DNA of 64,000 nt from Streptomyces sp. NBC_00654 (GTDB taxonomy: Bacteria > Actinomycetota > Actinomycetes > Streptomycetales > Streptomycetaceae). Both the position numbers and the translations under genes were made by a program. The notes under the pieces were generated by a model. The model was not told the DNA's origin, did no database searches, and was given only the letters and a program-made list of their open reading frames with translations. Of this stretch, positions 41,943-48,974 are shown piece after piece. The stretch's first letter is position 1, and the number at the start of each line of letters is the position of its first letter. Where the stretch lies: NCBI RefSeq assembly GCF_026341775.1, contig NZ_JAPEOB010000003.1, positions 62,001 to 126,000 on the forward strand, read 5' to 3'.

Positions 41943-42302
41943 TCACCGGCCCCCGGGGTCCGGCTCTCGGACCCGATGCCCCGGTGAGCCGCTGTCCGGA
42001 CCCGCGCCGATCGCGCTCAGCCGCCAACCCCGGCTCTCCGCGACCCTCTTGACCTCAACCAACGACTCGCTCAGCCGGCTGGCGAGGAAGTGCAGCTCCG
42101 CTCCGGTGACCCGCTGGTCCGCCAGCAGGTCAGCGGCATGCCCGAGCAGGTCGTGCGCCATGTCGAGCTGCACACGCTCCATGTCGTCCGCCATCCGTGA
42201 CACATAGCCGGTGCCATCACCCAGGACGTAACCCGGTTTCCCCTCCGGCCCCGTCCAGGGAAGCAGCCTGAACGCGTGCTGGTCGTCCCACTCCCTGTTC
42301 AC
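41943..42302 (-). CDS. conserved hypothetical protein of the XRE-DUF397 neighbourhood
   Basis: The 119-residue protein is acidic and mainly helical (MADDMERVQLDMAHDLLGH, then LHFLASRLSESLVEVKRV), with a short beta-rich N-terminus (HAFRLLPWTGPEGKPGYVL). No catalytic motif or membrane span is seen. Its GTG start overlaps the stop of the preceding gene by four bases. Small proteins of this sort lie beside XRE/DUF397 pairs in many Streptomyces genomes; their role is unknown. Confidence 0.7.
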   Translation of the reverse strand: MNREWDDQHAFRLLPWTGPEGKPGYVLGDGTGYVSRMADDMERVQLDMAHDLLGHAADLLADQRVTGAELHFLASRLSESLVEVKRVAESRGWRLSAIGAGPDSGSPGHRVREPDPGGR

Positions 42303-42652
42303 GCGGCGGCCTCGACGCGGCGAAGAGGCTCGGGCGTGATCTCCACACCGCGCACGGCCACCAGCAGTCCCCCGCGACGGACCCGCCGCCGTCGCTGCTC
42401 CGCCACCAACGCCTCGGCCTGCTCCCGCTCGTACGCGACGAAGTACGGACGCACCAACGGGCTGTCCTCCCCGCGCGGGGGACGCTCGCCGGTCCGGAAG
42501 ACGGTCGGTCCGCCGACGTAGTCGCAGGAGTAGGGGTGGACGTACGCGCACGTGTCCAGTGGGTGCCACTGATGACGCTGATGCCGTTGGTGTCGTGCGG
42601 GGATCAGCAATCGCAGCACCGGCTCCAGAAGCCGGGCGATAGCGTGATTCAT
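42299..42652 (-). CDS. conserved hypothetical protein
   Basis: The 117-residue protein has a basic helical start (MNHAIARLLEPVLRLLIPAR), a His-rich stretch (RHQRHQRHQWH), and a conserved block ending EDSPLVRPYFVAYEREQ followed by a basic helix (RRRRVRRGG). This is recognisable as a streptomycete family with no assigned function, divergent from an XRE regulator. The ATG at 42650-42652 was chosen by similarity of the N-terminus to family members recalled. It overlaps the next gene by four bases. Confidence 0.7.
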   Translation of the reverse strand: MNHAIARLLEPVLRLLIPARHQRHQRHQWHPLDTCAYVHPYSCDYVGGPTVFRTGERPPRGEDSPLVRPYFVAYEREQAEALVAEQRRRRVRRGGLLVAVRGVEITPEPLRRVEAAA

Positions 42653-42834
42653 GTCAGCCTGCTTTCTCGGTGTGGCCACGCCCCCGGACCGGTTGCGTCG
42701 GTCGCGGGGGTCTCTCCTGCGTCGGCATCGCTTCTTTGCGTAGCGAACTCATCACAGAGTGGGGTCATGAGTCGCTACGCTTCCAGGGGGTTGGGGATGA
42801 CAGAACGCCGGTCAAGTCTGGGAGTTGGGCTTTG

Positions 42835-43659
42835 ATGAGGACGAACCGAAGGCCACGCACGCCACGGGAGAAGTACGGCGAGGAGCTGAGGCTGCGACGG
42901 CTCGCCGCCGGCTTGACGCAGGAGGCCCTGGCCGAAGAGGTCGTCTGCTCACCGACGTTGATCAGTCACTTCGAGGCCGGCCGCCGGCTGCCGAGCCCGG
43001 ACGACGCCCAGCGGATCGACCGCGCCCTGGGTACGGACGGGTTCTTCGCCCGCTGGCTGGAGGACCTGGACACGAAGTACGCCGACCACTTCGCGGCGGT
43101 GGCCGAGCTGGAGACGCAAGCGACCCTCATCCAGCAGTTCGCGCTCTCGCTGGTGCCAGGACTGTTCCAGACGGACGGCTACGCGCGCGCACTCTTCCAG
43201 GCATACCGACCCAACCACCTCCGGGAAGAGATCGACAAGGACGTCGTCATCCGAACACAGCGTTCCCGCGTCCTGGACGGTCCGATGAAACCGGTCTTGT
43301 GGACCATGCTGGACGAGGCGGTGCTGCGGCGCGGGGTCGGCGGACCACAGGTCATGGCAGAGCAGTTGAACAAGATCGCGGACATGGCCGAGAGCGGGCG
43401 GCTGCGGCTGCATGTGCTGCCATTCGGTGTGGGAGCCCACTCGCTCCAGCAGAGTCTGCTGACGTTGCTGAGCTTCGCGGACTCCGCACCGGTGGCGTAC
43501 GTTGAAGGCTTCCAGACAGGCAACTTGATGGACGATCCGGGCCTGGTGGCCTCCAGCCGCACGGCCTACGATCTGGCCCTGAGCGATGCGATGTCGCACC
43601 AGGAATCACTGGCCCTTGTGCGGGCGGCAGCAGAGGAACACGAACATGGTCACCAGTAA
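42835..43659 (+). CDS. XRE-family regulator with DUF5753 domain
   Basis: The 274-residue protein has an N-terminal XRE helix-turn-helix (ELRLRRLAAGLTQEALAEEV, then LISHFEAGRRLPS) and a C-terminal DUF5753 domain (LVPGLFQTDGYARAL, then RVLDGPMKPVLWTMLDEAVL, and HVLPFGVG). Such regulators are abundant in Streptomyces and form pairs with small DUF397 proteins that modulate them. The gene ends 14 bases inside the DUF397 gene that follows. The C-terminus EEHEHGHQ is also found in a truncated copy 280 bases downstream. Confidence 0.92.
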   Translation: MRTNRRPRTPREKYGEELRLRRLAAGLTQEALAEEVVCSPTLISHFEAGRRLPSPDDAQRIDRALGTDGFFARWLEDLDTKYADHFAAVAELETQATLIQQFALSLVPGLFQTDGYARALFQAYRPNHLREEIDKDVVIRTQRSRVLDGPMKPVLWTMLDEAVLRRGVGGPQVMAEQLNKIADMAESGRLRLHVLPFGVGAHSLQQSLLTLLSFADSAPVAYVEGFQTGNLMDDPGLVASSRTAYDLALSDAMSHQESLALVRAAAEEHEHGHQ

Positions 43660-43870
43660 GCGGGGCGTTGTGGACTCGTCCGCCCTCACCGGGTGGTTCA
43701 AGTCCAGCTACAGCGGCGGAGACCAAGGCGAGTGCCTTGAGGTAACCGACAACTACACTTCCGTCCCCGTTCGCGACAGCAAAACCCCCACCGGCCCGGC
43801 CATCCTCTTCTCCCCGGGCGGCTGGTCATCGTTCGTCGCAGCCGTCAAGAACGGCCACCTCACCGCCTGA
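43646..43870 (+). CDS. DUF397 domain protein
   Basis: The 74-residue protein has the full DUF397 pattern: WFKSSYSGG, GECLEV, VPVRDSKTPTGPAILFSP and WSSFVAAVK. DUF397 proteins act with the adjacent XRE/DUF5753 regulator, apparently as small partners; the mechanism is not established for this pair. The start overlaps the regulator gene by 14 bases. A near-identical paralogue follows after 110 bases. Confidence 0.92.
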   Translation: MVTSKRGVVDSSALTGWFKSSYSGGDQGECLEVTDNYTSVPVRDSKTPTGPAILFSPGGWSSFVAAVKNGHLTA

Positions 43871-43901
43871 CTCGTACCGAACCCCGACGAGCCACACGCC
43901 C

Positions 43902-44009
43902 ATGTCAGGTACACCAGGGCGATACGGCCCGCAACGGAAGTCCCTGGCGCTCATCAGAGCCATCGCGGAGGAACACGAACATGCACAACACCAAGTCCCC
44001 CATCACTGA
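43902..44009 (+). pseudogene. remnant of a second XRE/DUF5753 regulator C-terminus
   Basis: In the frame reading LALIRAIAEEHEHAQHQ, this stretch matches the end of the intact regulator (LALVRAAAEEHEHGHQ). It overlaps the start of the second DUF397 gene just as the intact regulator overlaps the first. The rest of a regulator is missing, so this is what remains after a tandem duplication of the pair lost most of one copy. A 35-codon frame with ATG at 43902 persists but is unlikely to be functional. Confidence 0.65.
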
Positions 44010-44205
44010 CAGCTCGCCCCCGGCCGGATGGCGCAAGTCCAGCTACAGCGGCGGGGCCAACGGCGAGTGCCTTGAGGTCGCGGACGGCCACCTCTCCGTC
44101 CCCGTCCGCGACAGCAAAACCCCCACCGGCCCGGCCATCCTCTTCTCCCCGGACGGCTGGTCATCGTTCGTCGCAGCCGTCAAGAACGGCCACCTCACCG
44201 CCTGA
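43981..44205 (+). CDS. DUF397 domain protein, tandem paralogue
   Basis: This 74-residue DUF397 protein has KSSYSGG, NGECLEV, VPVRDSKTPTGPAILFSP and the same C-terminus as the copy at 43646-43870. The last ~100 bases of the two genes differ at only about two positions, while the N-terminal halves diverge, which suggests recent duplication or gene conversion. It is preceded by a regulator remnant, so it may now respond to the single remaining XRE protein. The ATG has a GCGGAGGAA site (43966-43974) upstream. Confidence 0.9.
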   Translation: MHNTKSPITDSSPPAGWRKSSYSGGANGECLEVADGHLSVPVRDSKTPTGPAILFSPDGWSSFVAAVKNGHLTA

Positions 44206-44236
44206 CGCAAACGGCCTCCCGGCCCCCGGCGTCGTC

Positions 44237-45109
44237 TCAGGGGGCGAGTGCCTCGCGCAGCCTCGCCATCATGAGACGGGCGGCCGGGGAGCGCTGGTCC
44301 GGGCGGATGGCCAGGCCGAGGCAGGCGTGCGTCGCGGCGTCCGTGATGGGTACCGGCACAACGTCCTCGTCGGCCCCCGAGGACGGGCTCAGGACCGCGA
44401 CTCCGGCCCCTCGCCGGGCGAGCCCGATCAGTGTCTGCGGCGAACTGGCGTCGATGTCCACGCGCGGTTCGATTCCCGCCTGGAGGCAGGAGCGCTCGTA
44501 CGCCTCCCGGATGCCCGTACCGTGCGGCAGGCAGAGGACCTTCTCCGCCTGTACGTCGGCGAGCCGCACCGACGCACGGTTCAGCGGGTGGTCCTCGGGC
44601 ACGACCACGGCGATCGGTTCGTCGACGATCACGCTGACGTCCAACCCGGGCTCGGCCTGCCCGGCGAACGCGATCAGGGCCAGGTCGAGCGACCGGGCGA
44701 GCACCTGGGACCGCAGGGCTCGCGAGTCGTCCTCGTGCAGACTCACGACGAGGCCCGGGTGGGTCCTGCCGAGCCCTGCCACGGCATCCAGGAAGCCGGG
44801 GATCGAGCAGCCCGTGATCATTCCCAGGCGGATCCTGCCCCGTGTGGTCTGCGCGAACTCGGCCGCCGTGTGCTCGATGCCGTCGAGCGCCTCCAGAGCC
44901 TCCCGGGCGAGTGGCAACACGGCTTCCCCGGCGGCCGTCAGCCGGACCCGGCGTCCCGAGCGCTCCAGGAGCCGCTGCCCCAGCTCCCGTTCGAGCTTGC
45001 CCACCTGCGTACTGATGCCCGACTGACTGACGTGCAGCCGTGCCGCCGCAGCGGTGAAGGTGCCCTCGTCCACCACTGCGGCGAGGTAGCGCAGCTGATG
45101 CATTTCCAT
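44237..45109 (-). CDS. LysR family transcriptional regulator
   Basis: The protein of about 290 residues has an N-terminal LysR winged helix (MHQLRYLAAVVDEGTFTAAA, then VSQSGISTQVGKLERELG) and a C-terminal periplasmic-binding-like effector domain (GRIRLGMITGCSIPGF). It is divergent from the small SnoaL-like gene with about 70 bases between them, the classical arrangement for a LysR regulator and its target. I chose ATG at 45107-45109; ATG at 45103 and TTG at 45115 are alternatives. The effector is unknown. Confidence 0.9.
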   Translation of the reverse strand: MEMHQLRYLAAVVDEGTFTAAAARLHVSQSGISTQVGKLERELGQRLLERSGRRVRLTAAGEAVLPLAREALEALDGIEHTAAEFAQTTRGRIRLGMITGCSIPGFLDAVAGLGRTHPGLVVSLHEDDSRALRSQVLARSLDLALIAFAGQAEPGLDVSVIVDEPIAVVVPEDHPLNRASVRLADVQAEKVLCLPHGTGIREAYERSCLQAGIEPRVDIDASSPQTLIGLARRGAGVAVLSPSSGADEDVVPVPITDAATHACLGLAIRPDQRSPAARLMMARLREALAP

Positions 45110-45111
45110 AA

Positions 45112-45147
45112 CCAACGATGATAGTGAACATCTGAATCATCTGTTGG
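45112..45147. promoter_or_regulatory. interrupted inverted repeat, candidate LysR binding site
   Basis: CCAAC (45112-45116) with ATGAT (45118-45122) is mirrored by ATCAT (45136-45140) with GTTGG (45143-45147). The dyad lies in the divergent spacer and touches the regulator start region, so it fits autoregulation plus control of the SnoaL-like gene. Confidence 0.45.
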
Positions 45148-45179
45148 ACGGATGGTTCGGCTTGCGGGACCCTGGACGC

Positions 45180-45533
45180 ATGACGACTCCGGCACAGATT
45201 TCCGAGAAGTACTTCACCGCCTGGCAGGCGGGCGACTTCGACACGCTGCGCGGCCTCCTGGCCGATGACGTCGAGTTCGTCGGCGCGCTCGGGCGGGCCT
45301 CCGGGGTGGAGGAGTGCCTCGGCGGCCTGCGCGGTCTGGGCCAGGTCATGGAACGGATCGACGTGCACGCCCGGGTGGCGGACGACACGGACGTGATCAC
45401 GTGGTTCGACCTGCACGTTCCCGGCGCGGCGCCCACCCCGACGGCGAACTGGAGCCATGTGGAGGACGGGAGGATCACCAGGATCCGGGTCACCTTCGAC
45501 CCACGGGAGATTCTCGCGGCACTCAACCGGTGA
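45180..45533 (+). CDS. SnoaL-like/NTF2-fold protein
   Basis: The 117-residue protein matches small SnoaL-like proteins: an N-terminal helix (ISEKYFTAWQAGDFDTLRGL), LADDVEFVGALG, and a C-terminal strand set ending NWSHVEDGRITRIRVTFDPR. These cone-shaped alpha+beta barrels act as isomerases, cyclases or simple ligand binders. It is the likely target of the divergent LysR regulator. The ATG at 45180 gives MTTPAQIS; an upstream ATG at 45144 is less likely because it overlaps the operator. Confidence 0.85.
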   Translation: MTTPAQISEKYFTAWQAGDFDTLRGLLADDVEFVGALGRASGVEECLGGLRGLGQVMERIDVHARVADDTDVITWFDLHVPGAAPTPTANWSHVEDGRITRIRVTFDPREILAALNR

Positions 45534-45602
45534 TCAGCCGGTGATCAGCCACGTCGCCCCGGCGAGCCGCTCCCTCCCCAGGTCGGGCACACCGGGGTGA
45601 CG

Positions 45603-46361
45603 TCATGCCCGTGCGAGGAAGGCCGCACGCAGGGCCGGGTCACGCAGGAGCCCCAAGGTCTCCTCCTCGCCGTCGAAGAGCAGGTCCGCCGCCGGGTGGC
45701 CCGACTGGTGGAACATCGCGGCCAGTACGTCGGCGAGCGGGCGGTCCCACGCGACCCTGACGATCTTCGCCGCCTTGTCGTGCCGGCCCAGGTCCGTGGC
45801 GATGCTCCAGAGTTCGATGGACTGCTTGGCGGTTTCGTACGCCGTCCTGCGGCCGTCGACGAGGACCCCGCGCGAGTTGAGGCCGAACACGTCTATGCAC
45901 GCGTCGCCCTGGGGCGTCAGCCCCTTGTACGTACAGAGCGGCAGCACGAGGCGCAGATGGGTCAGCGGGTCCTGGAGCGTGGGGTCCAGGAGGAGCGGGC
46001 TGCCGTCCTCCCGGGACCGGGGGAACTTGTTCCGCTTCTGGTTGCTGTTGCAGTACGAGCAGGCCAGCAGGTGGTTCAGCCACTCGAAGGTACGCAGCGG
46101 AGCGAGGCTCTTCGGCTCGAAGTGGTCGATGTCCGTGCCCTGTCCGTCGCCGCAGTACATACAGCGCTGGTGGCCGGGGGCCATGTCCGCGAGGGTGGCG
46201 AGGAGTCCCTCCCGTACCCGTCTCCGTACGGTCGAATGGGCCCACAGAGCCGCCGCCTTCTCCTTGCGCTTCGGCTCGGCGGTCCCCTCGATCTCCTGGG
46301 TGTACGTCTTCATGTGCGCTGCCGTGTCCGGGGGCAGGTCGGCGCGTTCCAGCCTGATCAC
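45603..46361 (-). CDS. HNH endonuclease, PtuB-like partner of the upstream ATPase
   Basis: The 252-residue protein has an HNH nuclease core with zinc-binding Cys pairs: CMYCG near residue 67, the catalytic His in DIDHFEPKS, and CSYCNSNQKRNKFP near residue 98. A following SPLLLDPTLQDPLTHL segment is of the kind seen in PtuB/retron-associated HNH proteins (TIGR02646 group). In Septu defence, PtuB cleaves nucleic acid and is held by the PtuA ATPase. The GTG start at 46359-46361 overlaps the ATPase stop by four bases, so the pair is translationally coupled. I infer an anti-phage role; a DNA-repair role cannot be excluded. Confidence 0.75.
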   Translation of the reverse strand: MIRLERADLPPDTAAHMKTYTQEIEGTAEPKRKEKAAALWAHSTVRRRVREGLLATLADMAPGHQRCMYCGDGQGTDIDHFEPKSLAPLRTFEWLNHLLACSYCNSNQKRNKFPRSREDGSPLLLDPTLQDPLTHLRLVLPLCTYKGLTPQGDACIDVFGLNSRGVLVDGRRTAYETAKQSIELWSIATDLGRHDKAAKIVRVAWDRPLADVLAAMFHQSGHPAADLLFDGEEETLGLLRDPALRAAFLARA

Positions 46362-47767
46362 CCGGCCCCGCCCGCCTCTCCGTTCCCGATCTCCCCGGCG
46401 ATGCGGTGCAGTTGGGCGGACATCTCGTGCACACGCGCCGCGGGAGAGCTGGTGAGCAGGTCCTTCAGGGCCTTGTAGCGGGCGACGGTGTCCGGCGAGG
46501 TGTCGCCCTCGTACACCTGGGACTCCAGCGCGACGAACTCGGCCCGGAGGTGTTCGGCGCGCACCGAGTAGGGGGTGTCGAGTCCGAAGAGATCGGAGAG
46601 GATCGCGTCGTCGCCGCTGCCGTAGACCACGCGTTCGTACAGGTCTTCCGGTACGACCTCGGGCGCGGCGTCCTCCTCCACACCCGGCAGCCGGATCAGG
46701 CCGCCGGGGTCGGCCGCCTGGCAGATGTACGGGCTGTGGGTCGTCACGATGAACTGGATGTGGGGGAAGTGCGAGGTCAGCCAGGGGCCGATGCGGCGCT
46801 GCCAGGAGACATGGAGGTGGGCGTCGATCTCGTCGATGATCACGACACCGGGCACATGGAGGGGGCTGGGTCCGTCCTCGTTGCCCTCTCCGGCGAACAC
46901 CACGTCGCCGAAGGTGTCGTGGATCTGCTTCAGCAGGTCGACGACGAGTGCGGCCACGGTACGGAATCCGTCGCTCATCTCCCGCAGCGGGAACCGGTGG
47001 CCGTCGCGCGAGACCCACAGCCCCTCGGAGTCGACGTCCTCCACGCGATAGCCGTCGGGAAGAAGTCCGTCGCCGAGCACGGAAAGCGCTGCCCACTTCA
47101 GTGCTGCGGCGCCCTCACGTCCTTCGAGCGCGCGCAGGTGCTGTTCGATCAGCCAGGCGACGCCTTCGGCCAGGGAGGCGTCCTCGTGGAAGAGGCTCGC
47201 CTGCCGGGCCACCGGCCCCGAGGCCAGCATCAGCCGCTGCACCTCGCCCGACCCCCCGGCCATCCGCCGGAACGGTCCGTAGGCGGCGCAGAACCAGCCG
47301 ACCGGGTTGTCGGCCCAGGGGCCGCGTCGAGCGGTGCTGCTCTGCGCGTCGGTGTAGCGGATCTCCTCCAGCGACGGCCGGCTTCCCCTCCTGTGGGAGG
47401 ACCGGGTGTCCGATGCCCCGTCCGGTCGGGCCCGCCACCGCAGACCGGCCTTGAAGCCGGTGCTCGGAGGCCGGCCGTAGGTGAACCGGTCGAAGTCCGC
47501 GTCTCTGGCGATCAATGCCTCGGCCCGTCCCGCCGACGTGCCCCGCGTCACCCAGTTGTCGAAGTCGGGCACCAGGCCCCGCGCCGCCACCGGTCCGCTC
47601 AGGGCCAGGGCCAGCGCCCGGAGCAGCGTCGTCTTCCCCGCGCCGTTGCGTCCCGCGAGGACGGTCCACCCGGCGTGCGAGCCGTCCGGGCGGGTCAGTG
47701 TCAGGTCGACGACGCGCGGACCGTGGAACGACTTGATGTTCTCGACGTACACGCGGGAGACGTACAT
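46358..47767 (-). CDS. AAA/ABC-type ATPase, PtuA-like
   Basis: The 469-residue protein is an SMC/RecF-like ATPase of the AAA_21/AAA_15 type. It opens YVENIKSFHG, has Walker A GRNGAGKTTLLRAL near residue 42, a signature-like LREMSDGFRTVAAL near 263, Walker B GVVIIDEIDAHLH near 309 and the D-loop/H-loop TTHSPYI near 337. Such ATPases pair with nucleases in several defence systems. The coupled HNH gene makes Septu (PtuAB) the closest known arrangement, and the protein length fits PtuA. The ATG at 47765-47767 lacks a strong ribosome-binding site. Three 25-bp repeats lie 130-210 bases upstream. Confidence 0.78.
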   Translation of the reverse strand: MYVSRVYVENIKSFHGPRVVDLTLTRPDGSHAGWTVLAGRNGAGKTTLLRALALALSGPVAARGLVPDFDNWVTRGTSAGRAEALIARDADFDRFTYGRPPSTGFKAGLRWRARPDGASDTRSSHRRGSRPSLEEIRYTDAQSSTARRGPWADNPVGWFCAAYGPFRRMAGGSGEVQRLMLASGPVARQASLFHEDASLAEGVAWLIEQHLRALEGREGAAALKWAALSVLGDGLLPDGYRVEDVDSEGLWVSRDGHRFPLREMSDGFRTVAALVVDLLKQIHDTFGDVVFAGEGNEDGPSPLHVPGVVIIDEIDAHLHVSWQRRIGPWLTSHFPHIQFIVTTHSPYICQAADPGGLIRLPGVEEDAAPEVVPEDLYERVVYGSGDDAILSDLFGLDTPYSVRAEHLRAEFVALESQVYEGDTSPDTVARYKALKDLLTSSPAARVHEMSAQLHRIAGEIGNGEAGGAG

Positions 47768-47898
47768 GGGTGACGGTTCCGTCCGGTGTGGAAGGGGCGG
47801 GGCGGAGGTCGCTGTCGCAGCGGCCGGCCCTCGCAGCGCTCCTCGACCACCGTACGGTACGGACGGAGCCCACCGTCCGACTCGTGCGGACGGGTCGA

Positions 47899-47973
47899 GG
47901 AGGAGCGGCCCCACGAAAGCCGGGGAGGAGCGGCCCCACGAGAGTCGGGGAGAAGCAGCCCCGCGAAAGCGGA
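47899..47973. repeat. three 25-bp direct repeats
   Basis: Units 47899-47923, 47924-47948 and 47949-47973 share the core GGAGNAGCNGCCCC followed by CGANAGNCGG. The first two differ at only two positions and the third is more divergent. They sit upstream of the Septu-like ATPase gene. Iterated sites of this spacing can be binding sites for a repressor or a promoter element. Confidence 0.65.
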
Positions 47974-48087
47974 ATGGGGCCCGGCCGCACGGCCGGACCC
48001 CCCTCGCTTTCCCCTCCCGTCGGGCTTCCCGATCCCCCCGGACCCCTCCCCGGAAGTCCCGACGCCATGTGTGACCCGGCAGGGTAC

Positions 48088-48108
48088 GCAAAGGTTGCAT
48101 CCCTTTGC
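48088..48108. promoter_or_regulatory. 7-bp inverted repeat after the sugar cluster
   Basis: GCAAAGG (48088-48094) and CCTTTGC (48102-48108) are perfectly complementary around a seven-base centre. The site lies 33 bases beyond the stop of the isomerase gene at 48141, so it could act as its terminator stem, although no T-run follows. It could also be an operator. Confidence 0.35.
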
Positions 48109-48140
48109 GATCTCTTTACCCTGGGTCGCCAACAGGCCTC

Positions 48141-48974
48141 TCAGCAGGCATGTTGCAGGTAACGGGCCGCCACTTCGGCGAGGACTTCGGCTCCTTCGCG
48201 GGCCCACAGGCCCTCGTTGAAGATCTCCACCTCGATGGGCCCGTCGAAGCCCGCCGCCTCGACCAGACGACGCCAGGCGCGGAAGTCCACGCTGCCGTCG
48301 CCCAGTTGGCCACGGCCCACCAGAACGCCCGCCGGAAGCGGGGTGATCCAGTCCGCGAGCTGGAAGGAGTGGATCCGGCCGCCCCGCCCCGCCCGTGCGA
48401 TCTGGGCGGGGGCCTGGTCGTCCCACCAGATGTGGTACGTGTCGACGACCACCCCGACCTGCTCGGCGGGGAAGCGTTCCGCGATGTCGAGCGCCTGGCC
48501 GAGCGTGGAGACCACGCAGCGGTCCGAGGCGAACATCGGGTGCAGCGGTTCGATCGCGAGGCGTACGCCGCGCTCGGCCGCGTACGGGCCCAGTTCGGCG
48601 AGGGCGTCCGCGATGCGTTCACGGGCGCCGTGCAGGTCGCGGCTGCCCGCCGGGAGGCCGCCGGAGACGAGGACGAGGGTGTCGGTGGACAGGGCCGCCG
48701 CCTCGTCGACCGCCGCCCGGTTGTCGTCCAGGGCGCGGGCCCGTTCGGCCGGGTCCAGGGCGGTGAAGAAACCGCCCCGGCACAGGCTGGTGACGGAGAT
48801 CCCCGCGTCCTTCAGCAGGCCCGCCGCGCGCTCGGCCCCGTACTCCTGGACCGGCGCGCGCCACAGGCCGACCTGGTCGATGCCCGCCTTGACGCAGCCC
48901 TCCGTCAGCTCGGGCAGGGACCACTGCTTGATGGTCTCCTGATTGAGGGAGAGCCTGGCCAGGTCGTTGGTCAT
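48141..48974 (-). CDS. TIM-barrel sugar phosphate isomerase/epimerase
   Basis: The 277-residue protein has the xylose-isomerase-like/AP endonuclease 2 barrel: GIDQVGLWRAPVQEYG, then AIEPLHPMFASDRCVVST, VVVDTYHIWWDD and EVEIFNEGLW, with acidic and His metal ligands in each block. The substrate is probably a keto-sugar or cyclitol. Its ATG (48972-48974) overlaps the DUF993 stop by four bases. Together with the DUF993 and MocA genes it forms a LacI-regulated catabolic cluster. Confidence 0.85.
   Translation of the reverse strand: MTNDLARLSLNQETIKQWSLPELTEGCVKAGIDQVGLWRAPVQEYGAERAAGLLKDAGISVTSLCRGGFFTALDPAERARALDDNRAAVDEAAALSTDTLVLVSGGLPAGSRDLHGARERIADALAELGPYAAERGVRLAIEPLHPMFASDRCVVSTLGQALDIAERFPAEQVGVVVDTYHIWWDDQAPAQIARAGRGGRIHSFQLADWITPLPAGVLVGRGQLGDGSVDFRAWRRLVEAAGFDGPIEVEIFNEGLWAREGAEVLAEVAARYLQHAC

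Larger units (their letters stand above)
47768..48140. other. intergenic region upstream of the ATPase-HNH pair
   Basis: This 373-base stretch contains no supported gene. It contains three 25-bp direct repeats and, further out, an inverted repeat at 48088-48108. It is shared by the minus-strand ATPase-HNH pair and the end of the sugar cluster. No clear -35/-10 pair was found. Confidence 0.4.

Noticed and set aside
45603..46361. The HNH gene as a restriction enzyme or intron-encoded nuclease
   Set aside because: It is coupled to an SMC-like ATPase, has no methylase partner and no intron context, which fits Septu better.
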